Positions 22,247-32,669 of a stretch of 32,698 nucleotides of DNA are shown in pieces; within the stretch, counting starts at the first letter, position 1; each line of letters begins with the position of its first letter. Source of the stretch: Monoraphidium neglectum (taxonomy: Eukaryota; Chlorophyta; Chlorophyceae; Sphaeropleales; Selenastraceae); assembly GCF_000611645.1 (NCBI RefSeq), contig NW_014013510.1:9143-41840 (forward strand), written 5' to 3'. The notes below the pieces were generated by a model. It was not told where the DNA came from. It saw nothing but the letters and a program-made list of their open reading frames with translations, and did not search any database. A program made the position numbers and the translations under genes.

Positions 22247-24770
22247 GCTGCTGGTGGTGGTTGTGGGGGAAGTAGCTAGCCAGGGACTGCACTTCCGCAG
22301 GATCTGCCAGGCTGACGCTCAAGGCCGCTGCATTTGCTCCAGCATTGTTGAAAGTTGCGGCTGGGCGGTTCGGTGCTGCCGCTACCGTCGCCGCTGCCGC
22401 CGCCACAGCAGCAGCAAGTGCAGGGGCACGGTGCTGCTGCTGCGGGCTGGTGCGCTTGGCTGCGATGGAGGCCACAGAGGCGGTGCCCCAGGACGAGCCA
22501 GGAGAGCAAGGATCCTTGGCAGCCCTCTCTGCAACCGGGCTGGCGCGTCCCGGGGCTGCAGGCGGTGCCTGGGTCACGCTCTGTGCCACGGCCGGCCTTC
22601 GCACGTCACCATCAATGGCCGGCGTTGCCGCTGCGCGTTCGCTGGGCCCCGGAATCACCAGCGGCTGTAGCTCTGCGGGCAATGTTCCGCAGCCCTGCTG
22701 CGCTGCAACAGCGGGGGCCACAGGCATAGACAGCTCTACTGACACTTGCTGAGGTGAGCAAGCTGCGGCACGCTGGGCGCTGCTGCTGCGACCGCCTGCA
22801 CAGCCGCCGTCCTCGTAGGCAGCGCTTGATAGGGGGCCGGGGGGTGCACTGGTTCGCGCGCTTCCCAACAAGATTCTGCCTCTGCTGCTGCCATGGCTGC
22901 TGCTGCTGCTGCCGCCGCTGCTGCTGCGTCTATCGCCGGCTTTGACGCCTTGAGCTTGGATGCCGCTGGCTGGGCCCTGGCCGCTGCTGCTGGGTCTGCC
23001 AGATGGCGCCTGCCCTACTTGCTGTGCGCAGGGTGGGGCTGGCAGGTCCCATGAGGCAGCGCGCTGCTGACCCAACCCAAGCCTTGGGCGCCGCGGCTCT
23101 TGTGCGGATGGTGATATCTGCAGCGCCTGCGCATGCTGTCGCGGCCCAGCTTCTCCTTGACCACCGTCGCTGTCCCCCTCAAAAACGTGCGGTTGCCGCT
23201 GCTGCTGTTGCCGCTGCGGCGGCGGCTGCTGCTGCTGCTGCCCTGCGCCTTCCTGCACAGGGCAAGGAGCCCAGGCCGCCCGGCCGAGCACCGAGAACGC
23301 AACTGCTGCAGCGGCCGCCCTGAGCAGCGCCGTCGCTGCTGGGTCCCGCGCAGCCAGTCGCTGCCTTGCTCGCGGGTGGAGCCCAGCCAGCCTCTTTGAA
23401 CCCGGAGGAACACTGTGAGATCCCGTGACAGGTGGCTGCGGGGCAGAGGGCAACTTGCCAGCGGGGTGAGACTGCCGTGCAGTGGCCTCACTTGACGCTG
23501 CTTGCGCTGTCAGCACGCGCTGCCCTGGCGTCAGCTCCCGTGCTGGCACGGGCGGCACAATTTGCCGAGGCTGTGCGGCGGGAAACCCCAAGCGCATGCT
23601 GCGCAGCTCCCTGCCAAGCCTGCAGCCCCCATGCCTGCCCCGATCTCCATCGCTGCTGGCGGCGCTGCTGGCGTCGCCGCTGCTCGCACCCTCGGCGCCA
23701 CGCTCGCTGTGCTGCCGCACCGGGTCATCCAAGCTGCTTGCGGGCGAGGATGCAACAACTGCCCGAGCGCTCCTTTGGCTGCTGCCGCCCTCACGGCCAC
23801 CCCCTCCGCGGCACTTCAGGCGGTCGTCACCCTCACATGGAAGCACGCCCGCCTCAGGGAGCGCTGCACGCAGCGGCAGCGCGACCGCCGCCTGCCCGTG
23901 CAGCCTGCATACACTCCGGTCCGACTCCGCGTCATCGCTGCCCGCGTCCTCGGCCGTGCTGCCGCTCTCGCTGCTGCCGCTGCTCCAGCAGCGGTCCGAC
24001 TCCGCGTCATCGCTGCCCGCGTCCTCGGCCGTGCTGCCGCTCTCGCTGCTGCCGCTGCTCCAGCAGCGATCAAACCCCTCCCACCAGCGTGGCGGGGCCA
24101 CTAGCAGCCACTTGCTCCCGCGTGCGTGGGCCTTCAGCTGCTCATACTGGTCCCACGCGTCCAGAACAGGGTCACCCGGGCGCCAGGTGTACACCTGCTG
24201 CTGTGGCTGCTGCTGCTGCTGCTGCTGCAGCTGCTGCTGCTGTAGCTGCAGCTGCTGCTGCTGCTGCAATTGCGACTGCTGCTGCTGCTGCAGCTGCTGC
24301 GGCGGCGACACATCAGGGTGCTCGCTGTGCGAGCCGCTGGTGCTGACGCGAGCCCTGTGAGTGTCGCTTTTTTGTCCTGCACCATGTGAGCGCCACTTCG
24401 CCATCCTTTGGCGGCGCCCAGCCCGTGGGGCGCCAGCCAGCACCTCATGTGACATCAGGAGCGGGCCGCCAGAACTGCAGTCGCTCGTGACGGGCGCGCC
24501 ACTGTCACCTTCATCCCAGGGGTGCCAGACCGTTGCCTTCGCCAGGCTGACACGGCAAGATGTTGCTGAGCGGCAGCGCTGGTCCGCACGCGGGCCGGAC
24601 TCATCGCTGGAGCTTGCACAGGCCCAGTCAGGATGCTGGACAGCAGGCGACGTCACAGGAAACAACATGGCCATGAAGGATCTGTGCTGCTGCTGTTGGA
24701 AATTGTCAATTGCAGGGGCCGATGCGCCATGTCCATCATTGCTCCTCCTGCCAGGAGCGGCGTGGTGCAT
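14147..24770 (-). CDS. Giant low-complexity, predicted disordered protein (about 3,364 residues), function unknown
   Basis: Four exons on the minus strand: 24770-19665, 19534-18515, 18349-15948 and 15713-14147 (TGA). Donors are TCG|GTGAGT, CAG|GTGGGG and TTAG|GTGAGC, acceptors CGCAG, CTCAG and CCTAG; phases 0, 0 and 2 agree across every intron. An in-frame TGA lies five codons before the ATG, which fixes the start as the first ATG of this frame. Exon 1 alone is open for 5.1 kb. The chain is rich in Ala, Gly, Ser, Gln, Pro and Glu, with polyQ tracts, an exact 25-residue tandem duplication (about 234-284), a QE repeat (about 845-877), a twice-used TPLxxNPLFA motif (1550, 1590), acidic Glu runs in exon 3, and an Arg/Ser-rich block (about 2890-2940). 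Sparse hydrophobic islands such as SKWLLVAPPRWWEGF and LQWLDDLPGLAGLG stand out. I recognise no domain, signal peptide or membrane segment. A nuclear scaffold or regulator is possible but unproven. Confidence 0.72.
15751..15797. repeat. (TG)17-(CG) alternating purine-pyrimidine repeat in an intron
   Basis: About 17 TG units (15751-15784) run directly into a CG-alternating stretch ending at 15797. It lies in the last intron (15947-15714) of the giant minus-strand gene. Such tracts can adopt Z-DNA. Confidence 0.95.
19036..19083 (-). repeat. PolyQ-encoding CAG repeat in exon 2 of the giant gene
   Basis: An uninterrupted run of CTG triplets on the plus strand reads as CAG on the coding strand, giving about 12 Gln after PPPPE and before HEQDKQQ. 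Pure codon repetition suggests recent slippage expansion. Confidence 0.9.
22136..22240 (-). repeat. Gln/Glu/Leu codon repeat in exon 1 of the giant gene
   Basis: The coding strand gives polyQ followed by irregular repeats of EQQEQLEQQEQLEQQEQ, at about residues 845-877. The Leu/Glu/Gln pattern could form a helix or coiled coil, the only clearly helical-looking repeat in this protein. Confidence 0.85.
23921..24070 (-). repeat. Perfect 75-base tandem duplication in exon 1 of the giant gene
   Basis: Bases 23921-23995 and 23996-24070 are direct copies that look identical. Being 25 codons long, the duplication keeps the frame and doubles an acidic Ser-rich block (WSSGSSESGSTAEDAGSDDA). The lack of divergence implies a recent event. 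Confidence 0.92.
24190..24305 (-). repeat. PolyQ/Leu low-complexity tract near the N-terminus of the giant protein
   Basis: CAG/CTG-rich sequence encodes alternating Gln runs and Leu (QLQQQQQSQLQQQQQLQLQ) at about residues 157-192. It is typical of slippage-prone coding repeats. Confidence 0.9.
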
Positions 24771-26692
24771 CAGCAGTGCATGTCAACGAAAAAACCAACA
24801 GGCTGAAGCCAGAAGGTATTATTACACATCGTCATAGATGTGACAATTGGGTGTCTCGTCGCACCTTGAAGGCCACGGGCTGAGGCTGCGGGCGACTGTC
24901 GCCCCAGATCATCCGTCTGTCGCTGTTTTTTCAGCGGGAAGTGCAATGAAATCAGCGTTCACTATCATGTTGATGGGCCACGATTATGTGCAGCTTCACC
25001 ATTCCTGCTCCCTCAAGTTCAAACGCGGCACTACACATATCATAGAGATTTGTACAAGGCTCATTAGCAATGGCAAGCTCCAAGACTTTGAAGGTCTGTG
25101 AGCACGCGGGGTTCGAGGTGCCGGTACCAGTGGTGCGCTGGTCCTGGTGACATGGACGCCCTCTGCTCAGCATGGATGGACCCAAGCCACAGCTGTCAGG
25201 TCATCATTCAAGCAGCAATCTCACCGCTTTTGCCAAGTGGAGTGTGGGTGCGCTGGGATGCTCAGTGCTGTTGCTGGCGATGCACCTTGGCGTACAATTA
25301 TGTGAATAATAACATTCGTTCAATGACCAGACGGCCGGGTGGAGGTGAAGGCCATGACTCCTCATGCTGCTCACTGTTTGCAGGACGCCAATGCCGAGAA
25401 ACCTGTTTTAACCATGACACCCGCTCAGAGGATTGGCTTCACCAACTCTAAGCATGGGCCTCAACTGCTCCAGGCCCCCAAGGAAGGGCTTTGTCGTGAG
25501 GCGGCACTTGTGCATTGTCATTGGTCGGCGGGTCCCTCAAACCAGTGGGGCAGCAGAGGAACGGGCAGCTGCCCTGACTGTTGCGCCCATCCTTAAACCT
25601 TACTGAGTGCCCAGCGCACCGTCTACTTTACCCCGCCATACTCACACGTCGACAACATGCACATCTTTGCACTGAAATGTTGCGTGCGGCAGAGTGCGGC
25701 GTCATGATGATTAGCAGAAGCGTGCAAGTACCCGAGCTTCCACAGCTGGATGGCTGCATGGAAGGAACAAAGCCGCTGGGTGGTCGACGCAAGTCAGGGA
25801 CAGCGAAGCGACGCGTTGCTCACCAGCGGCGGTTGGTTGGCAGCATGGCCTTGCTGCGTCGATGGATTTTTGCGAAAGGTTTGGATTGATTTGAAGGAGC
25901 GCCACCACGCCAACTGCGCACCTGGCCGTCGTTCATCTGCGGAACATCGCGCAGAACGGCCAAGCGATAACGTAGCCGATCCCTGCGTGCAACCGGCGAC
26001 GCAGTTTTTTGGTTTTTACACCTCAAATACGGCCTGCAACACACGCTATAACCCGTGAGCCACACTCGCCTGGCTACCCACCAGCACGCAACGTAGTGGC
26101 ACCGCAGCGTCAGCACCAAGTCGAACACAGCGTAAGCTCAAAGCGTAAGTTCAAACCTATCAACGCCACGCAAAAATCATGATCCAGCTACCTAGTGATC
26201 TTTTCGCGCGAACTCCGAAGTGGGCCCAAGTGTGAACGCAACCGCACCCCAGAGACCCACCAAGTTTCGGAAGGTTGGTTTCATGGATCTACACACGGTA
26301 GTGATGCATTCTGCGCGGGGGGATGCTTACGGCCTCACGTCGCGTGTGCCACGCGTGCAAGGGGGGCGGGGCCAGGCGAAATCGGTGTGCTGCTGCTGCG
26401 GGGCAGGTGGCGAACCAGCTCCTGGCCGGGCTGCCGAACGTAGTGCCATCACAAGTTTATGCTTCAGCCACTCTATGCACACTCCATGCTGCGAGCGTGC
26501 AGCGGCTGCCGGCGGTCGCCTTGCTGGCAGCCAGGACCAAATGGGGCTGCGCCGCCCCCTCCCTCGTGGTGCCAAGGGGCACAGCCGTGTAATACGCCGT
26601 CTCGGAACGCCCGGCCCAGCCGACCTCCGATTCCGTCAATACCCCCCTGCGATGCTGCAGATTGCAGGCAACGCTCGGAAGACACAGAGCGC
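24771..26692. other. Divergent intergenic spacer between giant gene and protease
   Basis: No gene is supported; open frames are under about 165 codons and look random. It should hold both promoters, but no clear TATA box or other core element was identified. A 13-base direct repeat (GCGTAAGYTCAAA, 26130-26142 and 26143-26155) is the only local structure noticed. Base composition is less GC-rich than in the flanking exons. Confidence 0.6.
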
Positions 26693-29249
26693 ATGGCGCA
26701 CTGCGGTCCGATAGCGGTGCTGCAGCTGCTGCCGCTGAGCTCCCTGCTGCTGCTGCTGCGGCTGCTGCTGCTGGCGCAGCCCGCGGCGGCCCGCGTGCCG
26801 GGCGTAGTGATGCCTAGCATTGTGGGCGGCACGGACGCGCCAAAAGGCAGGTTTGCCTACGACATGGGGCTGCTGTCGAGCCTCGGCGGCTGCGGCGGCG
26901 CGCTGATTAGGCAGGACGTGGTCGTCACCGCCGCACGTGAGCGCCGGCTGCAGCACGCAGCCGGGGGCACGCTCACCTGCTCGCATGCGGCGGGCTCTGC
27001 GTCCCAGGCAGCGGCCAAGCAACCTGGGGGCAACGGGCGCATGGCGGCCGGCGGGCGGTGCGCCGCGGTCTTGTTGCGCTCGACGCACTAATGGATCACG
27101 CAGCACTCTCCCCACCCTGGTGCGCGTCCGTGCATCGCGGACCCGCCCTTGGTCTCTCAGCCCCGTCTCCTGCGCTTACCCCATGCTTCCGCAGACTGTG
27201 TGGCCCCGGGAAACCCACAGGCATGGGCCAAGGAGCTGTCCGTGTTTGTTGGTGGGCGGCATGGCGGGACGGGTTTGGTTCGACCCTGCACCGCTTGCTG
27301 CTGACACGTGATGCTGACACACAGGGGCGAATGTTGAGAGCCTCCGTCAGCAGCCTACACTTACACATACACACACGCACATGTGCACACACACACACAC
27401 ACGTACGCACACACACACACACACGTACACACACATATACTCACACGCGCGCCGTAGGCAACTACAAGAACTTCAACCGCAACGGCTTTGACGGCATGCG
27501 GTACCGCGCGTCCAGCGTGGTGGTGCACCCGCAGTACTCCGACGTGACCCAGGCCTATGACGTGGCTTTGGTGTTCCTGTCGCAGTGCGCGGCGCTGGGA
27601 CCCAACGTGCAGGTCATCCAGCTCGCCAGCCAAGAAGGTGAGAGGCGACCCAGGGGATAGGGCCGTTGGCCCAGGGCTGGGCGCGCGGCGGCTGCGTAGT
27701 CGCCGCTTATGCCGAGGCGGGAGAGCAGGTGGCGCGACCTCGCGGCAGCGGCGACAGCACCCAAAGCAGGCAGCTGCAGCTACAGATCCGACCAGTCTCC
27801 CCCTGCTTGAAGTTGAGTCGAGCCCATGTGATGCGGAAGCTTACCCTGCCCTCCCCTCGCCGCCACGCCCCACCAGAGTTTCTCGCAGCCCAGGGCTCAG
27901 ACTGGCTGATCTCCGGCTGGGGCACCTCTGGCGCTGGCGCCAAGCAGGACGGCATGGGCGGCCAGCTGCCCCCGGTGCTGCAGATGGGGCGCGTCAGGTA
28001 CCTGGACACGCAGTCCTGCGCGGGGCTTGCAGACTACGCGCTCGACAACGCCACCATGATCTGGTGAGCAAGCTCGGGGTCGTGGGGCGGGCGCGCTCGC
28101 CGTTGGGGCCACGCGGTAGAGAGCGGCGAAAGCGTGCTGACGGCGGCGCCGCCGGCGCCGCGGCGCACAGTGCGACGAGCAGCGAGTATGTGCCTGACGC
28201 GGCGGGCGCCTCGCCTTTCCCGTCCCCTTTCCCTTGCTGCCCGCTGCAGCGCCGGGAACGTGCTGGCCCCCGCCTCTGGCGGCGTCCCGTTTGTGGACTC
28301 GTGCCAGGGCGACAGTGGGGGCCCCATGGTGTTCAACACCGCGGCCAGGGAAGGGCCTGAGCTGGCTGCTCCCGACAACGACAGGCTGGTCGGCATCGTC
28401 TCATGGTGAGCGCCACGCAAGAGTGATGCAGCAGCAAGCACGCGCGCGCAGGTGCACGGCACGGCCCTCACACGTGTGTGACGCAATTGTACTGGGCTGT
28501 CGCCGTGCTGCGTCCAGTGCTGCGCTCTCGCGCAAGCTGCTCGGGGCCTGTTCTCGCCTCCTCACACACAAACAAGCCATGCGCGAGCACACACGCGCTC
28601 GCACACGCACACATGCATGTACACCCATACGCGACACCTGTCACACCTTCACCGCAGGGGCGCCGGCTGTGGGCAGAAGGACTCGCCCGGGGTTTACACG
28701 CACGTGCCCAACCTCAGGCCCTGGATCCTTGCCGAGATGGCCAAGGTGGGCCCCCCTTTGCCCAGCCAGGGCGCTGCTGCGGCGCCGCTGCGCCTGGGCA
28801 TGCTTGCACGGCCACGCCCCGTCTGCCGCCGTCCTTGGTCTTTCCAATCAACTGTGTATCCTCAGCGGCCGCGCCCTCGATCGCTTGATGCGGCTGCGCA
28901 GGTTGATGGCGCCTGCTCCGGCCCAAAGTGGTTGTCTTCGGCGTCCGCCGCCTTCACGCTCGCCAGCCAAGAGCGCAACTGGGCCGGCAGCATCACGCGC
29001 ACCACCGCCGTCGGCACAAAGTGGCCGCAGGCGCTGGAGCTCTGCAGGCGGAGCTGCGACAGGCGGGCCAAGTCGGGCGGCTGCAGCGCCTTCTCAGTCA
29101 GCCTGAGGGCCAGCGGGAAGCTCACGGTGACGACTAAGTACGCGTGTGACATGTTCAAGGACATGCCCTCGCGGCTGTGCGGCGCGCCGGGGTCAGAGGC
29201 CGACAGGCAGTGCAAGCAGTCCACCGGCGGCGCGTACCTCAGGGCGTGA
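26693..29249 (+). CDS. Secreted trypsin-like serine protease (family S1) with Cys-rich C-terminal extension
   Basis: Seven exons, 26693-26936, 27195-27251, 27458-27637, 27877-28063, 28250-28405, 28658-28745 and 28902-29249 (TGA), join in phases 1, 1, 1, 2, 2 and 0 to give 419 residues. Residues 1-33 are a Leu-rich signal peptide ending in Ala-Ala-Ala. The mature N-terminus motif IVGG is at 43-46. Catalytic residues are His82 (VTAAHC, codon split by intron 1), Asp135 (YDVALV) and Ser245 (CQGDSGGP). Asp239, six before the Ser, is the S1-pocket Asp that gives Lys/Arg specificity; VSWGAGC and PGVYTHV complete the fold. The protease domain ends near residue 302, and the last exon adds 115 residues with seven Cys. 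The enzyme should act outside the cell or in the secretory pathway. The residue before IVGG is Ser rather than Lys or Arg, so zymogen activation looks unusual. Confidence 0.96.
27358..27445. repeat. (CA)n microsatellite in protease intron 2
   Basis: Several CA tracts, interrupted by GTACG and TATA, lie within the intron 27252-27457. They end shortly before its TAG acceptor, in the place of a normal polypyrimidine tract. Confidence 0.9.
28902..29249 (+). other. C-terminal Cys-rich extension of the protease
   Basis: The last exon encodes 115 residues beginning VDGACSGPKWLSSAS, then ALELCRRSCDRR, GGCSAFSVSLRASGKL, YACDMFKD, SRLCG and RQCKQS. Seven Cys and the ALE.C...C....GC.AFSVS spacing faintly recall PAN/Apple-type modules, which bind proteins or sugars, but I cannot assign it with confidence. 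Its single-exon, phase-0 organisation is consistent with an added module. Confidence 0.5.
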
Positions 29250-31268
29250 GCGTGCTGGGAGCCCACCGGGGTGGGGGCGGCTGTGGCCGCGCCATCAGTC
29301 CTATCGCGCGCAGGCTGGCAGATGCCAGGGATTCGAGGTCAAGTGAGGGCCTCGAGACCTGTCTGTCCGGCTCCGCGCACACTCTGTGGCTTTGGGGGTT
29401 TCAATCAGTGTGCGATTGGCTGAAACTATCACTCAATCTAGAGATGCAGTTTCAGGCATTGCAGCACGTGAGGTAGTGGTCTCCAGACAAGTCTTTCTAA
29501 TTGCACAAGTTGTGCAAGTGTCAATAACAGTAGCCTTCGAAATTCTTTATTTGCCCTACAAAGAGAATGCATCTCTTTCTATCACCAGGCCGTTCAGTAT
29601 CTGCTTGCCTGTCAGGTCTTTTCGGTTGGGCCCAATTCCGGTCATGTATACCCGCGCTGCAGCGCTGCTCTTGGATGTGCATCTCACAACCAAGGCTCAG
29701 GTTTCTTGACTTGCGTACCCACTAGTTGTTTATAGCCTCAGCGCTTTCTCAAGGTGGGTTGTAGCCGCTCACTTTGGACGCCACCCAAATGCGTTTGATG
29801 CTCCAAGACTGGTCGCAGAATATGCGACCGGGTTTGTACAGAGGCGGTGGGCCGCATCGTTACACGTGCATTGGTGAATCTAAGAGCGTAAGCGTGGCTC
29901 TTCTGTTTTTCGGGCCTCGTCATCGCGCCTGGCACACTGTGCCGCCGAATCATCGGCGGGAGTCGCGGGCTGCGCGCGTGCCGCGGGCTCGCATTTTCTC
30001 TGAGTCGACGTCGACCCCGGCTCTGCTGCACCAAACATGCCTGATGGCGAGCTGTCGCTGTCTGCTGGCATCGACGGCTAGCCGCGTCTGCAGGCGCGCC
30101 CCACGCTGACTGCACGCCTGCTGCCCACTTGCTGGCAGACCTATCCAGGCCCAGGGTGGCGGGCTGATTGGGCCGTGCACATCACACATCACCCGCCTGC
30201 CGTCATGCAGCATGTCAGCCCCCGCCGTTCGTGGTGCGGTGCTGGCCCCGTAGTTTCAATTTTGCTGCGCTGCGCCGTTTGTCTTAGCGCACACAGCTGG
30301 TCCCGCATTCAATCCTATCAGTCCTCTCCTTAGTTGGCGGGAATGTGAGCAGCCACGGCGCTGCCCTGTTTGTTTAATGAGCAGCACGCGCAACCTTGGG
30401 TGTGCAAATGCACCCGCCCTATGAAGTTGCCTATGGAAGTTGTGCCAAGCTTTCTGGCCCCTGTTGGGCCCGTGTCCTTGTCAATGCCACAGTGTGTCTG
30501 CCCTCGCAAGCGGCCAGGGGGCAATGGCGCCCAAGGGCCAGAAACAACTCAAGGGGTGTGTCCACTGTCATGTGGAGCGGTGTACATCTCTCGTTCGCGA
30601 TCCCGCTGGGTCTGGTGCTTAAATCCAGGCTCATACACAATATTGCTGACACGTGCTGAGCACCCAACACACCTGCACATGAGTCATTTTCAAGCCAAAC
30701 ACTCTTTATGGTGGCATTGCCTTGGCACAACACCCGATTTAGTACAAGGAAAGCGTTTCCTTCACAGGCATTCGCACTTGCACTGAAGCACGCTGCCTCT
30801 CGGGTGCCCTGTTCAGGGGCCGCTCCACTCTCTGCATGGGGCTTGGCCCGGGCGCGCCGCGGGTGCTGCATTTTTCCTGTGCTCATCGGCGAGCTCCCGC
30901 GTTGCTTGGCTTTGAATGTGCTGCAGGCAGCTCTGTTCATGTGTAAATGTTGGGGGTGTAACCTTGCAAAGCAGCACTATCCACAGCAGCGGGCTGGCAC
31001 TTTGATAGGACCCATGCACCTGCACCCTCCCAGGCCACAGGATGTGCCCTTTTCAGCGTCAGCGAGCAGCAAGCCAGGTCACAATTACAACACCTCGGCG
31101 TGCCACGTGCGGACACTTAGCAACTGCCAAGAGCTGGGGGCCTGGCAAAGGAAAAGGTCAACGGCAGTGGAAAAGGTCGAGCGGCACGAGGTGGCAGTTC
31201 CCCAACAACTCTGCGCCCATTGGGCGGCCGTGATAATCCCACCCTCACCACCAGCAAAAGCCGGCCCG
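29250..31268. other. Convergent intergenic spacer between protease and helicase
   Basis: About 2 kb without a supported gene. It should contain the 3' UTRs of both genes; a minus-strand TGTAA at 31089-31085 fits the helicase. The longer plus-strand open frame beginning near 30708 continues into antisense of the helicase exon and is not called. No tRNA, transposon ends or long repeats were seen. Confidence 0.6.
31085..31089 (-). promoter_or_regulatory. Candidate poly(A) signal TGTAA of the helicase gene
   Basis: On the minus strand, TGTAA lies 180 bases after the helicase stop codon (31271-31269), in keeping with chlorophycean use of UGUAA. Confidence 0.45.
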
Positions 31269-32669
31269 TCACCGCCCGCCCGCGGCGGCGGCCCTGGCGC
31301 TGGCGCGCATCTTCTTCTTGCCCCGCGCGGCCTCCTCGAACCGCGCCTCGGCCTTGCGGCGCTTGCGCTCCTTGGAGGCCCCGCTGCCGCCCAGCGCCGA
31401 GGGCTGCTCTTGCAGGGCGAAGCTGGCCGCGACGTGGCCCAGGTGGAGCGCCTTGACCCGGAAGATGGGCTTCAGGTGGGAGGGGTGCACAGCGTAGGCG
31501 CGCAGGAACGACCTTTTTTTGGGGGGGAGGGGCGGCCGAGGGGGCGAGGGGCGGCGCTTGGTCGCGCACGGCGTGGAGTGTTTGAAGCTCTGCGCAAAGC
31601 ACCCTGCGGAGACCACACGCGAGCTGCCCACTGTTAAGACCCAGACGGCTGGGAAGGGCGTCACCCTGTGCTTTTGTGAACAAACGTACAGCTTTCAGGC
31701 AATAGACAGTACAATCGAGGCCGTGCGTGGGGCGCCGCGCACCTGAAGGCGTCCGCCGCCAGGGCCTGGAGCTTGGGGTCGCCGCTGACGACCGCCATCA
31801 GCCGCCGCTGCAGCGAGAGCACCTCGGGCGAGCCCTCCCCGACGCCGCCGCCGCCGGCGTCGTGCCAGGGGCGCTTGGCGTGCTTGGGGCTGGGGGCCGG
31901 CGGCAGGGCGCGCAGCAGGGAGGGCAGGGGCTCCTCCTGTGGGGGTGTGCAAGTTGCAGAGGGGCACGTGCGCGGCGTTTGTGCTGTTGAGTGTTGAGGC
32001 ACGCAAGCAGCGCCGCGGTCGCCATGAGGCTGCAGGGAGGGTCGGGGCACCAGATACCCTGGCGCACCAGCTGCCTGCCCAAAGCCGCGGCCACGCCCTC
32101 GCAGCCGGCGCGATTCGCCCCAGGTCTCGAGCTCGCGTCGCTGCGGCCTCGCGATGGCTGCTGGCCTCGGCAGACTCGCGCTGCTCCAGCAGGCAGCCCC
32201 AACACCACCACTGCGAAGTGCGTGCCCTGTTGCAACCTCACGTGCACCCGCTGCCTGCCGCCACCCCCCCCCCCTTGCCCTTGGGAGGCCACCACACTGA
32301 ATCTACGCATCCCCTTTTACGAACACAAAGAGGCCGCGACACCCTTCGTACACCAAACAAACACAGGAGTGCACCGCAACCAACTCCCCCAGTCGGACCC
32401 CCCTCTGTCCGCCCCCCGCCCCCAACACACACACACACACACACCTTGAGGGCCACCCCCCGTTCCGCCATGAGCTCCACGTAGCCCCTCTCCCCCGGCA
32501 GCAGCAGCATCAGCGCCTCCCCGCCCTGCCCCAGCCGCGCGGTGCGGCCGACGCGGTGGACGTACTCGGCCGGCTCCCCAGCGGGGTCGTACTGCAGGAT
32601 GGCCGTCACCTTGGGGAAGTCAAGCCCGCGCGCCGCCACGTCGGTGCACAGCAGCACGCCGGTGGAGGC
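31269..32669 (-). CDS. DEAD-box ATP-dependent RNA helicase, DDX31/Dbp7/RH17-like (C-terminal part)
   Basis: Three minus-strand exons, 32669-32445, 31936-31743 and 31512-31269 (TGA), join in phases 0 and 2 to give the last 220 residues; the ATPase core and earlier exons lie beyond the right edge. Exon 1 starts after a CGCAG acceptor and contains motif V ([14 protein letters not shown]) and motif VI ([10 protein letters not shown]). The following [20 protein letters not shown] and the C-terminal [20 protein letters not shown] are the signature of the Dbp7/DDX31/plant RH17 group rather than of other DEAD-box families. A basic Lys/Arg tail ends the protein. These helicases act in the nucleolus in 60S ribosomal subunit assembly in yeast and animals. 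The first donor lies inside a GT repeat. Confidence 0.94.
32424..32444 (-). repeat. (GT)n repeat forming the helicase 5' splice site
   Basis: On the coding strand exon sequence CTCAAG runs straight into an uninterrupted GT-dinucleotide tract. The first GT of the tract is the phase-0 donor, and every later GT is a potential competing donor. Confidence 0.88.

Noticed and set aside
23432..24360. Plus-strand open frames of about 290-300 codons with Cys/Ser/Ala runs
   Set aside because: They read CAG-type repeats of the minus-strand gene in reverse; runs of Cys, Ala and Ser are what CTG repeats give in the other frames.
26130..26155. Tandem 13-base repeat with one mismatch as a possible operator
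   Set aside because: Over 500 bases from the protease start, only two copies, and no second element supports a regulatory role.
30708..31637. Plus-strand open frame of 309 codons
   Set aside because: Its second half is antisense to the helicase C-terminal exon, which matches the DDX31/RH17 family clearly; the first half has no recognisable content.
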